From: an uncultured Chryseobacterium sp.
GTDB taxonomy: Bacteria > Bacteroidota > Bacteroidia > Flavobacteriales > Weeksellaceae
Length of the DNA: 37,526 bases
Reading direction: 5' to 3'
Assembly: GCA_913774355.1 (NCBI GenBank)
Contig: CAJYGB010000025.1
Coordinates: 1-37,526 of the forward strand
Part shown: positions 14,901 to 21,273 of the stretch, one piece after another
Layout: every line of letters begins with the position of its first letter
Numbering within the stretch: the stretch's first letter is position 1
Made by a program: the position numbers and the translations under genes
The notes under the pieces: model-generated
Seen by the model: only the letters and a program-made list of their open reading frames with translations
Databases searched by the model: none
Told to the model about the DNA's origin: nothing

Positions 14901-15805
14901 TGCGCTTCTATTCTGTCGAACGCGGCTTGGTATTCATCAATCTGAGTCTGATACCTGGCTTTATAAGCCTGATAAGCCGCATCCTGTTGCTTCGTTTTTA
15001 ATTTGTAAAAAATTTTCTGAATTTTTTCAAGTTCCAGTTTTAACTGGATCAATTCATTCTTCTGTAATTCCAGAACGGAGGTTTCGAAGATCTCTTCTCC
15101 TGCTGTTTTGAGCTGTTGCTGTATGGCTACAGGCAGCTGGTCATTTCCTATGATTCCTTTTCCGATGGCTGAAGCATCCACCTGGAAAGAATTGCCGTTG
15201 AGAGAATTGCTTTGAGTCGCACCATCTCCAAAGAGGGTAAGAGGCAATACCACTTTGGCTTCCAGTGCTTTGGCTTTTAAATCCGCACCGTTGATTTTCA
15301 GGTATTCATCCGTAGGCTGCAGTTTACAGACAAATCCGAAATGAAGGGCTTTCAGTACATGGATGATGGCTTCTTTTACGTAGAAATCCTTTTGGGTAAC
15401 CACCTGGTAGATCAGGTTGTTCCATAATTTTGCAAGGGCGGCATCATCCGTATTTTCAAAAGCCGATATCGCTAAGCTTTCGTCGGCAGCTGTTAACAGT
15501 TCGCTTTTTGAAATTTTGCGGCCGACTTTCAAAGCATTTTTATAAGCAGGATCATTTTCAAGGGCATTTTCGTCCTTAATGGCCAGTACGGAGAAGGCCC
15601 GTGCTTCTTTTTCCATCAGGCTGAATTTTGCCGTAGCGGATGTGCCTGGATCAGCCGCCACCACAGAGTCGAAAACACCTGTCAGGCCATCTTTTCTATG
15701 GATGAATCCCAGGTTTTTATCCTTGGTTTCCGTCAGTTGCGGGTTTCTTAAGCTTACAAACCTGAAAAGGGTTTGCGAATTGTTTTGTTGGTTGTTGGTT
15801 GTCAT
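11996..15805 (-). CDS. Large protein of unknown function associated with the toxins (1269 aa)
   Basis: No signal peptide or membrane segment is apparent. Regions: N-terminal domain (1-230), a long Gln/Lys/Glu-rich probable coiled coil (about 235-310), a beta-rich part, a Gly/Pro/Thr/Asp linker (about 555-583), then a region opening FGIKRLGVADYLKVVQ and HAYVPGEVTHIENVMAKEF followed by a Ser/Thr/Arg-rich stretch and a second coiled coil (to about 760). The C-terminal half is mixed alpha/beta with many aromatics. Its place between the fibre-like gene and the toxins, at normal base composition, suggests a carrier or shell protein that moves with the toxin. I do not recognise the family, and the role is inferred. 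Confidence 0.75.
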   Translation of the reverse strand: MTTNNQQNNSQTLFRFVSLRNPQLTETKDKNLGFIHRKDGLTGVFDSVVAADPGTSATAKFSLMEKEARAFSVLAIKDENALENDPAYKNALKVGRKISKSELLTAADESLAISAFENTDDAALAKLWNNLIYQVVTQKDFYVKEAIIHVLKALHFGFVCKLQPTDEYLKINGADLKAKALEAKVVLPLTLFGDGATQSNSLNGNSFQVDASAIGKGIIGNDQLPVAIQQQLKTAGEEIFETSVLELQKNELIQLKLELEKIQKIFYKLKTKQQDAAYQAYKARYQTQIDEYQAAFDRIEAQIHEGMSQEEIDALYATLQEPSIPLFEFKYRNELNFEDLRFNLSPELFSLFVKKFASVNEDILGKRDLDFSKITVVSDKEILVEEVPVLITDEYDTFAEVYEKLDEEISSKSESMLSRSSAPGQEFAKIGNVLVPVAKTTYTEVSGTYYLKVSNRRTLFVNHNLLAFYYNTDSSALGLLSANVQMAGAGQNLSKDIAAIEVVDGKVVFPLVIGNLKSVSDVKITLYFKNGEYTVITQSNIASDETYTGKFSFKTKVEGTEDPGDGTDSPGEGGTTPETGSDPKTVTFSRKNFGIKRLGVADYLKVVQSTHAYVPGEVTHIENVMAKEFKQKSTRRLRRSEIQTTTSKSTERENLNDTTSTTRNDMQSEVANVIQNQINAEAHFSYGKLNAFQVGGSFATSNAKETSTRQAVAKSQEITEKATERILTKVAEERIEKIIEEFEENNAHGFDNRNGDKHVVGVYRWVDKKMKNQIYNYGIRTMFEFMIPEPAKLHRLATFATKETMKAPVDPRKSKDRWEMADPKSATNDQLQYWANYYGVTLTKLPESNILYTAETGPQNLDNSASPRTLSLMIPDNYKGYEATITYAFYNRFKKNSSQLTLDNLQGGLLPPFVNPNKQGWYRSNHTITGINVVGNYAMQYAGSNGTTDMSFVVKIKCTLSDAYMASWRQENFDLIIKAYEDAYEAFLTKQKEADEKAKEEETANKEKVSNFYRDMERVIIKHNCIAYLLQDYLNNNTLGQTLTNKKQTMKEFSVLLGENLDQYTALAKFLEQAFEWTIMDYTFYPYYWADRDEWQTMYLSESTDPLFRSFLQAGMARVVVTVNPGFEDAVQFFMATGKVWNGGEVPVIGDPMYMSIVDEMRQPMGLKQGKAWITTLPTSLNILQKDGAGLETLTALPFSEEDPKEFEVPADVVTESDFAFSSAQLNSGDDKFIDHIELNGGFLQLTNDDNPKEVIAQLPLAELKKALQ

Positions 15806-15825
15806 ACTAATAAGTTTTGTTTAGA

Positions 15826-17271
15826 TTAAAGAATAATAAGTTCCTGGAGGACTGCCGATACATCGGTCTTGTAGCTGTTGTTCTGGCAGAACATCCCGAA
15901 TTTTAAGGCTTTCTGGGTTATGGTTCCTACTTGTGTAAAAGTTCCTGTATTTAAGGTAACAGAAGAGAAAAGCGTATTGCCTTTCCTGATAAAGCTGAAA
16001 TTTCCCTGTATAGCGCTGCTATAATAACCCGTAGCGAATCCCAAACCGGATTCGTTTAATTGACAACTCCACCGTATTGCGTAATCTGTATAAGACATTC
16101 TTATCATGGGAGAAGCTTGGTTGGTAAGTTCCGGGACGGTATCTGCGGCTGTTAGTCCGAAATAATATTCCGGGGTTCCTGTATAATCTATATTATAAAT
16201 AATCAGATTAAAAGAACCCTTCAGAATAAAATCCCGGTTCTCGGCGATCAGCGGTTTAGTAATGAGGGATGCAATGAACGTATTGTCTTTTGCAAGCGGT
16301 TTTACATTCGGGTCAGTAGAGAAAACACCTGTGTTCCCGCGTCCGTATATTGAATTGCTGTCTGCATTATTATATAGTTTCCTATCCCATTGCGTTGCCG
16401 ATAGGTCTACCTGTGACAATTTGCTGCTTACGGTAACTGTGGAACTTGTAATGTAAGATGCGACACCATTTGAAATCATTATTTTATACTCACCTTCTGC
16501 TAAACTGCTGCAGTTGTAGTAGAAAGTAAGATCGGTCCCGTTCTGGAACAGCTGTACCTGGGAATTGGGAACAATCAGTAAAAGATCTCCTGTTGCCGTC
16601 ATCAGGCTGATTGAGAAATTGGCCGGATTCAGGTTCAGTCCGGTTCCTTTGAGGGTAAACCATGTATTCTTATCCGTCTGATCTACAATAGGCGGGATAA
16701 TATACCCAACACTCATGGTATTGGTTGTCCATCCTCCATTCATTTGAGTTCTCCAGTTGGTCTTTTCTTCTTCGGTAAGAAGGGTGGAAGCTGTAACGAA
16801 AAAATCCTTTTTCAGATCGTTTACCGGAACTTTTTTCGTTGAATTATCAGGTTCCAGCAGCGGCAGGAAATGCTTACTTTCCGGTTTGCTGAGGATCTCG
16901 GATGGCTTGTCGAGCTTGGCAAGAAGCAGATCCTGGAATGCAGAGGTATCTATGATCTGGATATACCGTTCACCGCTCCACCTGAACTGTTTACCGGTAC
17001 GTATTTCAATGTAAATCTTTCCTGTTTCCCCTGTTTTTGGAAATTCGGATAAAAGATTGTATTCTAGGACATCATCCACATAGCTGGGAAGCTGGGAAGC
17101 CGGTATTTTACCGTCTACCAGATCGGCCTTTTTACTGAAGTCATAATCGAGAGTGTCTGCAGGGATCTTATCTTCCTTGTGAAAATAAGAATCCTGCCAT
17201 TCCCAGAAATCATTCTGATTGGGGATGTCTCCGTTTTCAAACCGGAGTTTCAATTCTTGTTTTGTTTTCAT
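15826..17271 (-). CDS. Phage tail-fibre-like protein (481 aa)
   Basis: The N-terminal ~105 residues resemble the collar of Bacteroidota phage tail fibres: FENGDIPNQNDFWEWQDSYF, then DGKIPASQLPSYVDDVLEY (about 53-71) and GKIYIEIRTGKQFRWSGERY. Residues about 185-285 look like an IPT/TIG-type beta sandwich (GYIIPPIVDQTDKNTWFTL). The C-terminal ~190 residues are beta-rich and lectin-like (YFGLTAADTVPEL). No Sec signal. It is the first gene of the toxin operon, 20 nt upstream of the 1269-residue gene, behind a palindrome-type promoter at 17569-17602. It probably binds a target-cell surface; by analogy with phage fibres this is inference. Confidence 0.72.
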   Translation of the reverse strand: MKTKQELKLRFENGDIPNQNDFWEWQDSYFHKEDKIPADTLDYDFSKKADLVDGKIPASQLPSYVDDVLEYNLLSEFPKTGETGKIYIEIRTGKQFRWSGERYIQIIDTSAFQDLLLAKLDKPSEILSKPESKHFLPLLEPDNSTKKVPVNDLKKDFFVTASTLLTEEEKTNWRTQMNGGWTTNTMSVGYIIPPIVDQTDKNTWFTLKGTGLNLNPANFSISLMTATGDLLLIVPNSQVQLFQNGTDLTFYYNCSSLAEGEYKIMISNGVASYITSSTVTVSSKLSQVDLSATQWDRKLYNNADSNSIYGRGNTGVFSTDPNVKPLAKDNTFIASLITKPLIAENRDFILKGSFNLIIYNIDYTGTPEYYFGLTAADTVPELTNQASPMIRMSYTDYAIRWSCQLNESGLGFATGYYSSAIQGNFSFIRKGNTLFSSVTLNTGTFTQVGTITQKALKFGMFCQNNSYKTDVSAVLQELIIL

Positions 17272-17568
17272 AAATCTTTTTTGTTAGTTGAGATGTTAAT
17301 TATTTATTTTAAGACACAGTTCCGGATGTCCAGCATTTTGAGAATGGTGGTTCAAGGGATTTAGACATTAAAGAATACTGGGAAGTAAAATGCAGGACCG
17401 CTGCGGAATTGTATGTTTTTTTAGGGATGTGTTATTGACGCAACCTTTCGGAATACGTTTTCAGGATTGTGATGATTTTTGTTTTCATGTGTTCTTTTGG
17501 TTTTAATGTAAGACTTATTTTGTGCCTTGTCTTATTGATTTGTTTTACTAGGGTTTTGTTTTATATTC

Positions 17569-17602
17569 CAAAGATATACGTTGCTAGCGTCAAAACTTGA
17601 CG
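17569..17602 (-). promoter_or_regulatory. Palindrome promoter of the fibre/toxin operon
   Basis: On the minus strand the palindrome CGTCAAGTTTTGACG (17588-17602, arms 6/6) is followed by an 11-nt spacer and the Bacteroidota -7 box TATCTTTG (17569-17576). The same layout and spacing occur at 18110, 19620 and 20302. The next large gene downstream is the fibre-like gene at 17271. Confidence 0.75.
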
Positions 17603-17673
17603 TATTATTTTTTTTATTTTAAAAAGTGAATATTTTTTTCATATATTCTAAAACGGATAAAAACGGTTGCGGG

Positions 17674-17688
17674 CGTCAAAACTTGACG
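17674..17688 (-). promoter_or_regulatory. Fifth palindrome copy without a -7 box
   Basis: The sequence is identical to the palindrome at 17588-17602 and lies 86 bp upstream of it on a short tandem repeat. At the expected 11-nt distance there is no TAnnTTTG. It is probably an extra binding site or a dead promoter. Confidence 0.6.
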
Positions 17689-17856
17689 TATTTTTTTTTA
17701 TTTTAAAAAGTGAATATTTTTTCCATGTGTTTTTATAAAAGGTAAAAAAGGCTCCCGCTGTTCGGCATATTGTGAAATGGAGAATTTCAAGAAATGAGAC
17801 ATTAAAGGTTTATTGGGGTGATAGAATGCCGGACAGCTGCAGAACCATATGTTTGT

Positions 17857-18012
17857 TTAAGAATATATTATTTTCGTACCCTGACGAAATACGTTTTTAA
17901 GATTATTCAGGTAATTGTCATAATCTGCCTCTGTATTTTCAATGTCGCTCCATTCGATAGTATAGAGTTCCTGATTACAGTTTACATCTGAGTTATAAGT
18001 TCTTGCTTTCAT
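17857..18012 (-). CDS. Small protein under the shared promoter (51 aa)
   Basis: A 51-codon frame from ATG at 18012 to TAA at 17857 encodes an acidic Asn/Tyr-rich peptide starting MKARTYNSDVNCNQELYT, with EWSDIENTEADYDNYLNNL. The ATG is preceded by an A-rich tract (AAAAAAGAAT), a typical Bacteroidota ribosome binding region. It is the first frame after the palindrome promoter at 18110-18143. Its last codons match the remnant 18-codon frame at 17432-17488 (NLKNVFRQ against ILKTYSERLRQ). It could be a regulator, an immunity factor or a leader peptide; nothing decides between these. Confidence 0.5.
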   Translation of the reverse strand: MKARTYNSDVNCNQELYTIEWSDIENTEADYDNYLNNLKNVFRQGTKIIYS

Positions 18013-18109
18013 ATTCTTTTTTCGTTTTTTGGGGTTAGATCTGGTTTAATTAATACTGAATTCAAAAGTTATTAAGCTCTATTTTTATCTTGCCTTTGTT
18101 TTATATTTC

Positions 18110-18143
18110 CAAAGGTAAAAGTGGGTAGCGTCAAAACTCGACG
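18110..18143 (-). promoter_or_regulatory. Palindrome promoter of the 51-codon gene
   Basis: The palindrome CGTCGAGTTTTGACG (18129-18143, minus-strand reading, arms 5/6) is followed after 11 nt by the -7 box TACCTTTG (18110-18117). The leader to the small gene at 18012 is about 90 nt. Confidence 0.75.
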
Positions 18144-18429
18144 TATTTTTTTATTTAAAAAAAAAATTGGAAACTTTTTTTTGAGATCTTTTCTGATGAG
18201 GATAAAGACTTCATATTTTACGTTAACCGGGGGAGTTCTGGAAATCGGATGTTTTTCAAGTGCTAAAACCGGCATTTATCTGCTGTAATGCGATAATTGA
18301 GACAATTAAATAAAAATATGCCATGGAATAACCTGAAATAAAAAAGTGGTACTCGTCAGAAGAGCTGTTAAGTTGTTTTCATCTGTTATTCCAATTGTTA
18401 TTATCTACCAGATAATATAATTAAAAAAG

Positions 18430-18450
18430 CTTATACCCTGTTATTATAAG
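18430..18450 (-). terminator. Terminator of the patatin gene
   Basis: CTTATA/TATAAG arms (18430-18435, 18445-18450), followed on the minus strand by CTTTTTTAATT, 10 nt past the phospholipase stop at 18460. Confidence 0.65.
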
Positions 18451-18459
18451 GCAAAAGAC

Positions 18460-19497
18460 TTATATTTTATTTTTAATCAGTTTCTGTATGATCTGGTTCA
18501 AGGTTTCCCTGTTATCATCAATGTAGGATAATCCTGCCTGTATCAGAGATTCGATATTGGATCTTCTTACATTATCCATGGCTGGGGAGGCATTTTTCAG
18601 CGATGGATTCAGGCGGTAATAATTTTTCTGGTTTCTTAATCCGAGTGTCTGGAACATCTGGCTCAGCTGATAATCTACGGTTTCTGCATTGGCAGACATC
18701 AGAATATCAATAATAGGATTTACCCAGCCGAGTTTTCCTGATTTCTGCATTTTTTTGAAAGAATACGGCCTGGCTTCGATTCCGGTTCCTATGGAAACCA
18801 TAATCATATCATTAACGGTAGGTTTATTGGCCTTCTGATGATTTTTTAACACTTCCGCAAACGGAATTTTCCGGGCTTCGGCATAGGCGCAGAGTGCCGG
18901 GTTGTTCGCAAACATTCCGCCGTCGATCAGGCTGAAGATCTGCCCGTACATGGATTTGATCTGTACCGGACTGAAATATGTAGGCGCCGCGGAGGTTGCC
19001 CTGCAGACATCTTTTACATAAAAATTATCGGTACTCAGGCTGGCTTTCCAGGAATTGAATAATTTCGCTCTCCTATTTTCTATATCGTAGCTGGTAATCA
19101 GGCAGGGTTTGATGAGCTCTTTCAATTCCAGATTTCCAAAAAAGTCATTTAGGTTTTTTTCCAGGGCTTCCTGGGATATTTTTTCGTTTAGCAATCCGAA
19201 AGGATTTACCAGGCGTTCCCAAAAAGAAACCTGGAATATGTCGCCACCTTTTTCAGCATACAATTCTAACCCTTTCTGGATAGAATATTTTGCTTTACGG
19301 TGTTCATCGGGGCATAGAATAATAGACGCAATCAGTCCGCCGGTGCTGCTTCCCGCAACAAAGTCGAAATAATCGCCGAGTCTTGCGTTGGGCTTGTCGT
19401 ACAACTGTAGCTGCTCTTCTATGTAACGCAGAATGATGCAGGTGATGATTCCCCTGATTCCGCCCCCGTCCAAAGAAAGAATGGTTGTCTTTTTCAT
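18460..19497 (-). CDS. Patatin-like phospholipase
   Basis: A 345-residue cytosolic patatin hydrolase that would cleave acyl chains from membrane phospholipids. It has the oxyanion motif DGGGIRG (10-16), the nucleophile motif GSSTGG (Ser51) and the DGG motif of the dyad Asp (Asp192), followed by MFANNP. Start ATG at 19497 (MKKTTILSLDGGG) is chosen over the upstream ATG at 19533 because it sits right before the fold and has an A-rich leader. It lacks a signal peptide. A palindrome promoter lies at 19620 and a leader hairpin at 19546-19580. It resembles CapV-type effectors, but no cyclic-nucleotide synthase gene is present. Sharing a promoter type with the toxin operon suggests a lytic or release role (inference). 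Confidence 0.9.
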   Translation of the reverse strand: MKKTTILSLDGGGIRGIITCIILRYIEEQLQLYDKPNARLGDYFDFVAGSSTGGLIASIILCPDEHRKAKYSIQKGLELYAEKGGDIFQVSFWERLVNPFGLLNEKISQEALEKNLNDFFGNLELKELIKPCLITSYDIENRRAKLFNSWKASLSTDNFYVKDVCRATSAAPTYFSPVQIKSMYGQIFSLIDGGMFANNPALCAYAEARKIPFAEVLKNHQKANKPTVNDMIMVSIGTGIEARPYSFKKMQKSGKLGWVNPIIDILMSANAETVDYQLSQMFQTLGLRNQKNYYRLNPSLKNASPAMDNVRRSNIESLIQAGLSYIDDNRETLNQIIQKLIKNKI

Positions 19498-19545
19498 ATG
19501 ATTTTTCACTTTTTTTGATAGAACATCATGCAACTTTAGACAAGT

Positions 19546-19580
19546 AAAACCAATAGCGTCTTATAATAACTATTGGTTTT
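19546..19580 (-). promoter_or_regulatory. Hairpin in the phospholipase mRNA leader
   Basis: Perfect 11-bp arms (19546-19556 and 19570-19580) with a 13-nt loop, ending in GGTTTTAC on the minus strand. It lies between the -7 box at 19620 and the ATG at 19497, so it is transcribed. It could be an attenuator or a stability element. Confidence 0.5.
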
Positions 19581-19619
19581 ATCCTGTGGTATGAAGCTGT
19601 TTTGGTGTTTCTTCTGAAG

Positions 19620-19653
19620 CAAAGGTATAACGGGGAAGCGACAAAACTCGTCG
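19620..19653 (-). promoter_or_regulatory. Palindrome promoter of the patatin gene
   Basis: The palindrome reads CGACGAGTTTTGTCG (19639-19653, minus-strand reading). Two bases change relative to the other copies (GTC to GAC and GAC to GTC) in a compensatory way that keeps the arms paired. The -7 box TACCTTTG (19620-19627) follows after the same 11-nt spacer. Confidence 0.75.
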
Positions 19654-19660
19654 TATTAAA

Positions 19661-19690
19661 AAATAAATTCTCCATTTGGAGAATTTATTT
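19661..19690 (-). terminator. Terminator of the M15 peptidase gene
   Basis: Perfect 14-bp arms (19661-19674 and 19677-19690), followed on the minus strand by a T run (TTTTTTAAT). It lies downstream of the peptidase stop at 19774 and just upstream of the patatin promoter. Confidence 0.75.
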
Positions 19691-19773
19691 TAAACATAAT
19701 GTATGTTATTCGTTTTCAGAAAGTTATTAGCTTAATTTTAAATTCTATTCAGTATGGTTAAGATTAATAAAAG

Positions 19774-20274
19774 TTATAGGATTACATACCCGTCTTTATC
19801 CGTCCTCATTTTCAGCAGGGTTCGCCAGCTTGTCTTTACAATGCCTTTTGCCGTGGTGATATATTTCTTTTCAAAATGCGGAAGGTCTTTGAAGTTTTTC
19901 CAGTTGCCGCCCCAGTCCCAGCCATGTCTGGCGAAAATTTTTACACATTCGTACCAGTCGGCTACCTTATCGTTGTCCCAGTCTTTCGCCGTATCCCAGC
20001 TGGCGGCTTTTCCGTCGACCATCAGACAGATGTCAACGGCAAGTCCGTAATTATGTATGCTCTGCCCGGCTTTGGCGTTGGTTACTTTTTTTCCTGAAGT
20101 AATCCTTCCGATGGCATAAAGCTTTTCCTGTTCTTCAAAACTCCTTAGACCCTGGGTAATTCTTATTTTTGCCCTTCCGGTTAAGGCTTCATCGCATTCC
20201 TTAATAATCTGCTTCACTTCCTCTCTTACCGAAGGGTGAAGCTTTCCAATTCTTTGTAAAGTTACTTTGTCCAT
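19774..20274 (-). CDS. M15 family peptidoglycan peptidase (endolysin-like)
   Basis: A 166-residue single-domain M15 peptidase of the VanY/CwlK/phage L-alanyl-D-glutamate endopeptidase type. It has SIHNYGLAVDI with zinc ligands His74 and Asp81, and LPHFE with His133, plus the GWDWGGNW region near the active site. It would cut stem peptides of peptidoglycan. It has no signal peptide, like phage endolysins. ATG at 20274 (MDKVTLQRIGKL) is chosen because the longer frame begins inside the -7 promoter box at 20302-20309; this leaves a leader of ~23 nt. It may open the wall for toxin release or target entry together with the patatin enzyme (inference). Confidence 0.9.
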   Translation of the reverse strand: MDKVTLQRIGKLHPSVREEVKQIIKECDEALTGRAKIRITQGLRSFEEQEKLYAIGRITSGKKVTNAKAGQSIHNYGLAVDICLMVDGKAASWDTAKDWDNDKVADWYECVKIFARHGWDWGGNWKNFKDLPHFEKKYITTAKGIVKTSWRTLLKMRTDKDGYVIL

Positions 20275-20301
20275 ATTCTCAATGTGTTGATGTTCCGGAA
20301 G

Positions 20302-20335
20302 CAAAGGTATGAGGTCGGTGCGTCAAAACTCGACG
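20302..20335 (-). promoter_or_regulatory. Palindrome promoter of the M15 peptidase gene
   Basis: The palindrome CGTCGAGTTTTGACG (20321-20335, minus-strand reading) is followed after 11 nt by the -7 box TACCTTTG (20302-20309). The start site predicted from the -7 box falls about 22 nt before the ATG at 20274. Confidence 0.78.
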
Positions 20336-20441
20336 TGTAATAATTTATTCACCTTAATATATTAAATTTTAATATTAAGAGTCTGAAAATGAGAAATATA
20401 AAATAAGATATTTATTTAGATATACCGATTAAAGCATGCAA

Positions 20442-21212
20442 TTACCGGGAAATTTTATCATTCAGCTTTTTAATATCACTTCTTAATTCCAAGAACATAT
20501 CTTTTAAATTATAATGTTCAATATTGTCCGGCTCAAAATCTTCCGGGAAGATACCTGATGCATACTGCCAGATTTCCACAATTTCCCCCAAAGGAATATC
20601 GTACGGATTATAAAATGAGTTGTCTGCCGCCACGGTGATTGATTTTTTCTTTTTAGCCTTGAACCTTTTATAGGAAATCCCGTCATTCAGCGTTACAAAA
20701 ACATAACTCTTATTGGGTTTTAAATCTTCAATATTCTCAACATACTTTCCGATAATATATGAACCGTCTTTAAATGGCGGCATTGAATCTCCTTGGGCGG
20801 GAAAAGCCCGGTATTTCCCATTGACTAAAAATGGCAGGGAAATTCGCTGTAAGCTTTCAATGTACTCGGGATCGCTGTAGCCGGACAGATAGCCCATCGA
20901 CGCTTTCTGCGGAACGATCTCGATGCTGTTGTTGCCTAATTGATCCACCACCACCGGAAGGACAATCCGGTTGTCCGGCAGCCTTAATATTTCTTCCAGC
21001 GGATATTTTCTGATATCTACTGAGACCAGAAGATCGATGCTGACATTAAAAAATTTTGAAATCTTTACCATTACTTCAATCGGCGGTTCCGAACGTCCGT
21101 CTTCGTAAGAAACATACCGCGACCGGGTAATAATTAATGTATCCGCCAGATCCTGCTGGGTGACCCCTTTCTTACCTCTCAAAAACCTGATGTTATCTGA
21201 AAAAACTGACAT
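20442..21212 (-). CDS. XRE-family repressor with S24 (LexA-like) peptidase domain
   Basis: A 256-residue regulator. An N-terminal helix-turn-helix (about 5-62, including VTQQDLADTLIITRSRYVSY) is followed by an S24 peptidase domain with AQGDSMPPF (Ser143) and YKRF (Lys182), the LexA/UmuD catalytic pair. No clear Ala-Gly or Cys-Gly cleavage site is visible in the hinge, so damage-induced self-cleavage is uncertain. Start ATG at 21212 (MSVFSDNIRFLRG) is preferred because the -7 box TATATTTG lies at 21231-21238. It diverges from dinB and probably represses both directions; this arrangement is common in Bacteroidota. It may also control the neighbouring palindrome promoters, which is speculation. 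Confidence 0.9.
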   Translation of the reverse strand: MSVFSDNIRFLRGKKGVTQQDLADTLIITRSRYVSYEDGRSEPPIEVMVKISKFFNVSIDLLVSVDIRKYPLEEILRLPDNRIVLPVVVDQLGNNSIEIVPQKASMGYLSGYSDPEYIESLQRISLPFLVNGKYRAFPAQGDSMPPFKDGSYIIGKYVENIEDLKPNKSYVFVTLNDGISYKRFKAKKKKSITVAADNSFYNPYDIPLGEIVEIWQYASGIFPEDFEPDNIEHYNLKDMFLELRSDIKKLNDKISR

Positions 21213-21227
21213 TGTTATAATTTGTAA

Positions 21228-21272
21228 CGACAAATATACAAATTTTGTTTAAAAACGTAACTAATTTTGTCG
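21228..21272. promoter_or_regulatory. Divergent repressor/dinB promoter with inverted half-sites
   Basis: The minus-strand -7 box TATATTTG (21231-21238) serves the repressor and the plus-strand -7 box TAATTTTG (21262-21269) serves dinB. An inverted pair of CGACAAA / TTTGTCG half-sites (about 21228-21234 and 21266-21272) overlaps both boxes, a plausible operator for the repressor. Confidence 0.6.
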
Positions 21273-21273
21273 G

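Larger units (their letters stand above)
17272..17856. other. Non-coding leader region with diverged duplicate blocks
   Basis: No long gene is present. The block about 17330-17602 is a diverged copy of about 17775-18143: both contain a GACATTAAAG stretch, a patch specifying the end of a small protein, a TTTGTTTTATATT tract and then the palindrome promoter. In the left copy the small gene is reduced to an 18-codon frame (17432-17488, MKTKIITILKTYSERLRQ). A second direct repeat of about 55 bp links 17587-17644 and 17673-17728. The leader between the promoter and the fibre gene is about 290 nt. Confidence 0.6.
18013..18459. other. Intergenic region upstream of the small-protein gene
   Basis: It contains the promoter at 18110-18143 and the phospholipase terminator at 18430-18450. 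Between about 18180 and 18425 it is AT-rich with no convincing gene. A 67-codon frame at 18072-18275 runs across the promoter and was not accepted. Confidence 0.6.

Noticed and set aside
18072..18275. 67-codon frame across the 18110 promoter
   Set aside because: It would translate the palindrome and the -7 box; the residue pattern is Lys/Phe-rich low-complexity noise from AT-rich DNA.
18460..19497. CBASS-type antiphage operon based on the CapV-like patatin
   Set aside because: No cyclic-nucleotide synthase or other CBASS gene is adjacent; the neighbours are the M15 peptidase and the toxin operon.
9608..20274. Prophage or contractile tailocin
   Set aside because: A fibre-like protein and an endolysin-like peptidase are present, but no sheath, tube, baseplate, capsid, terminase or integrase genes are seen.
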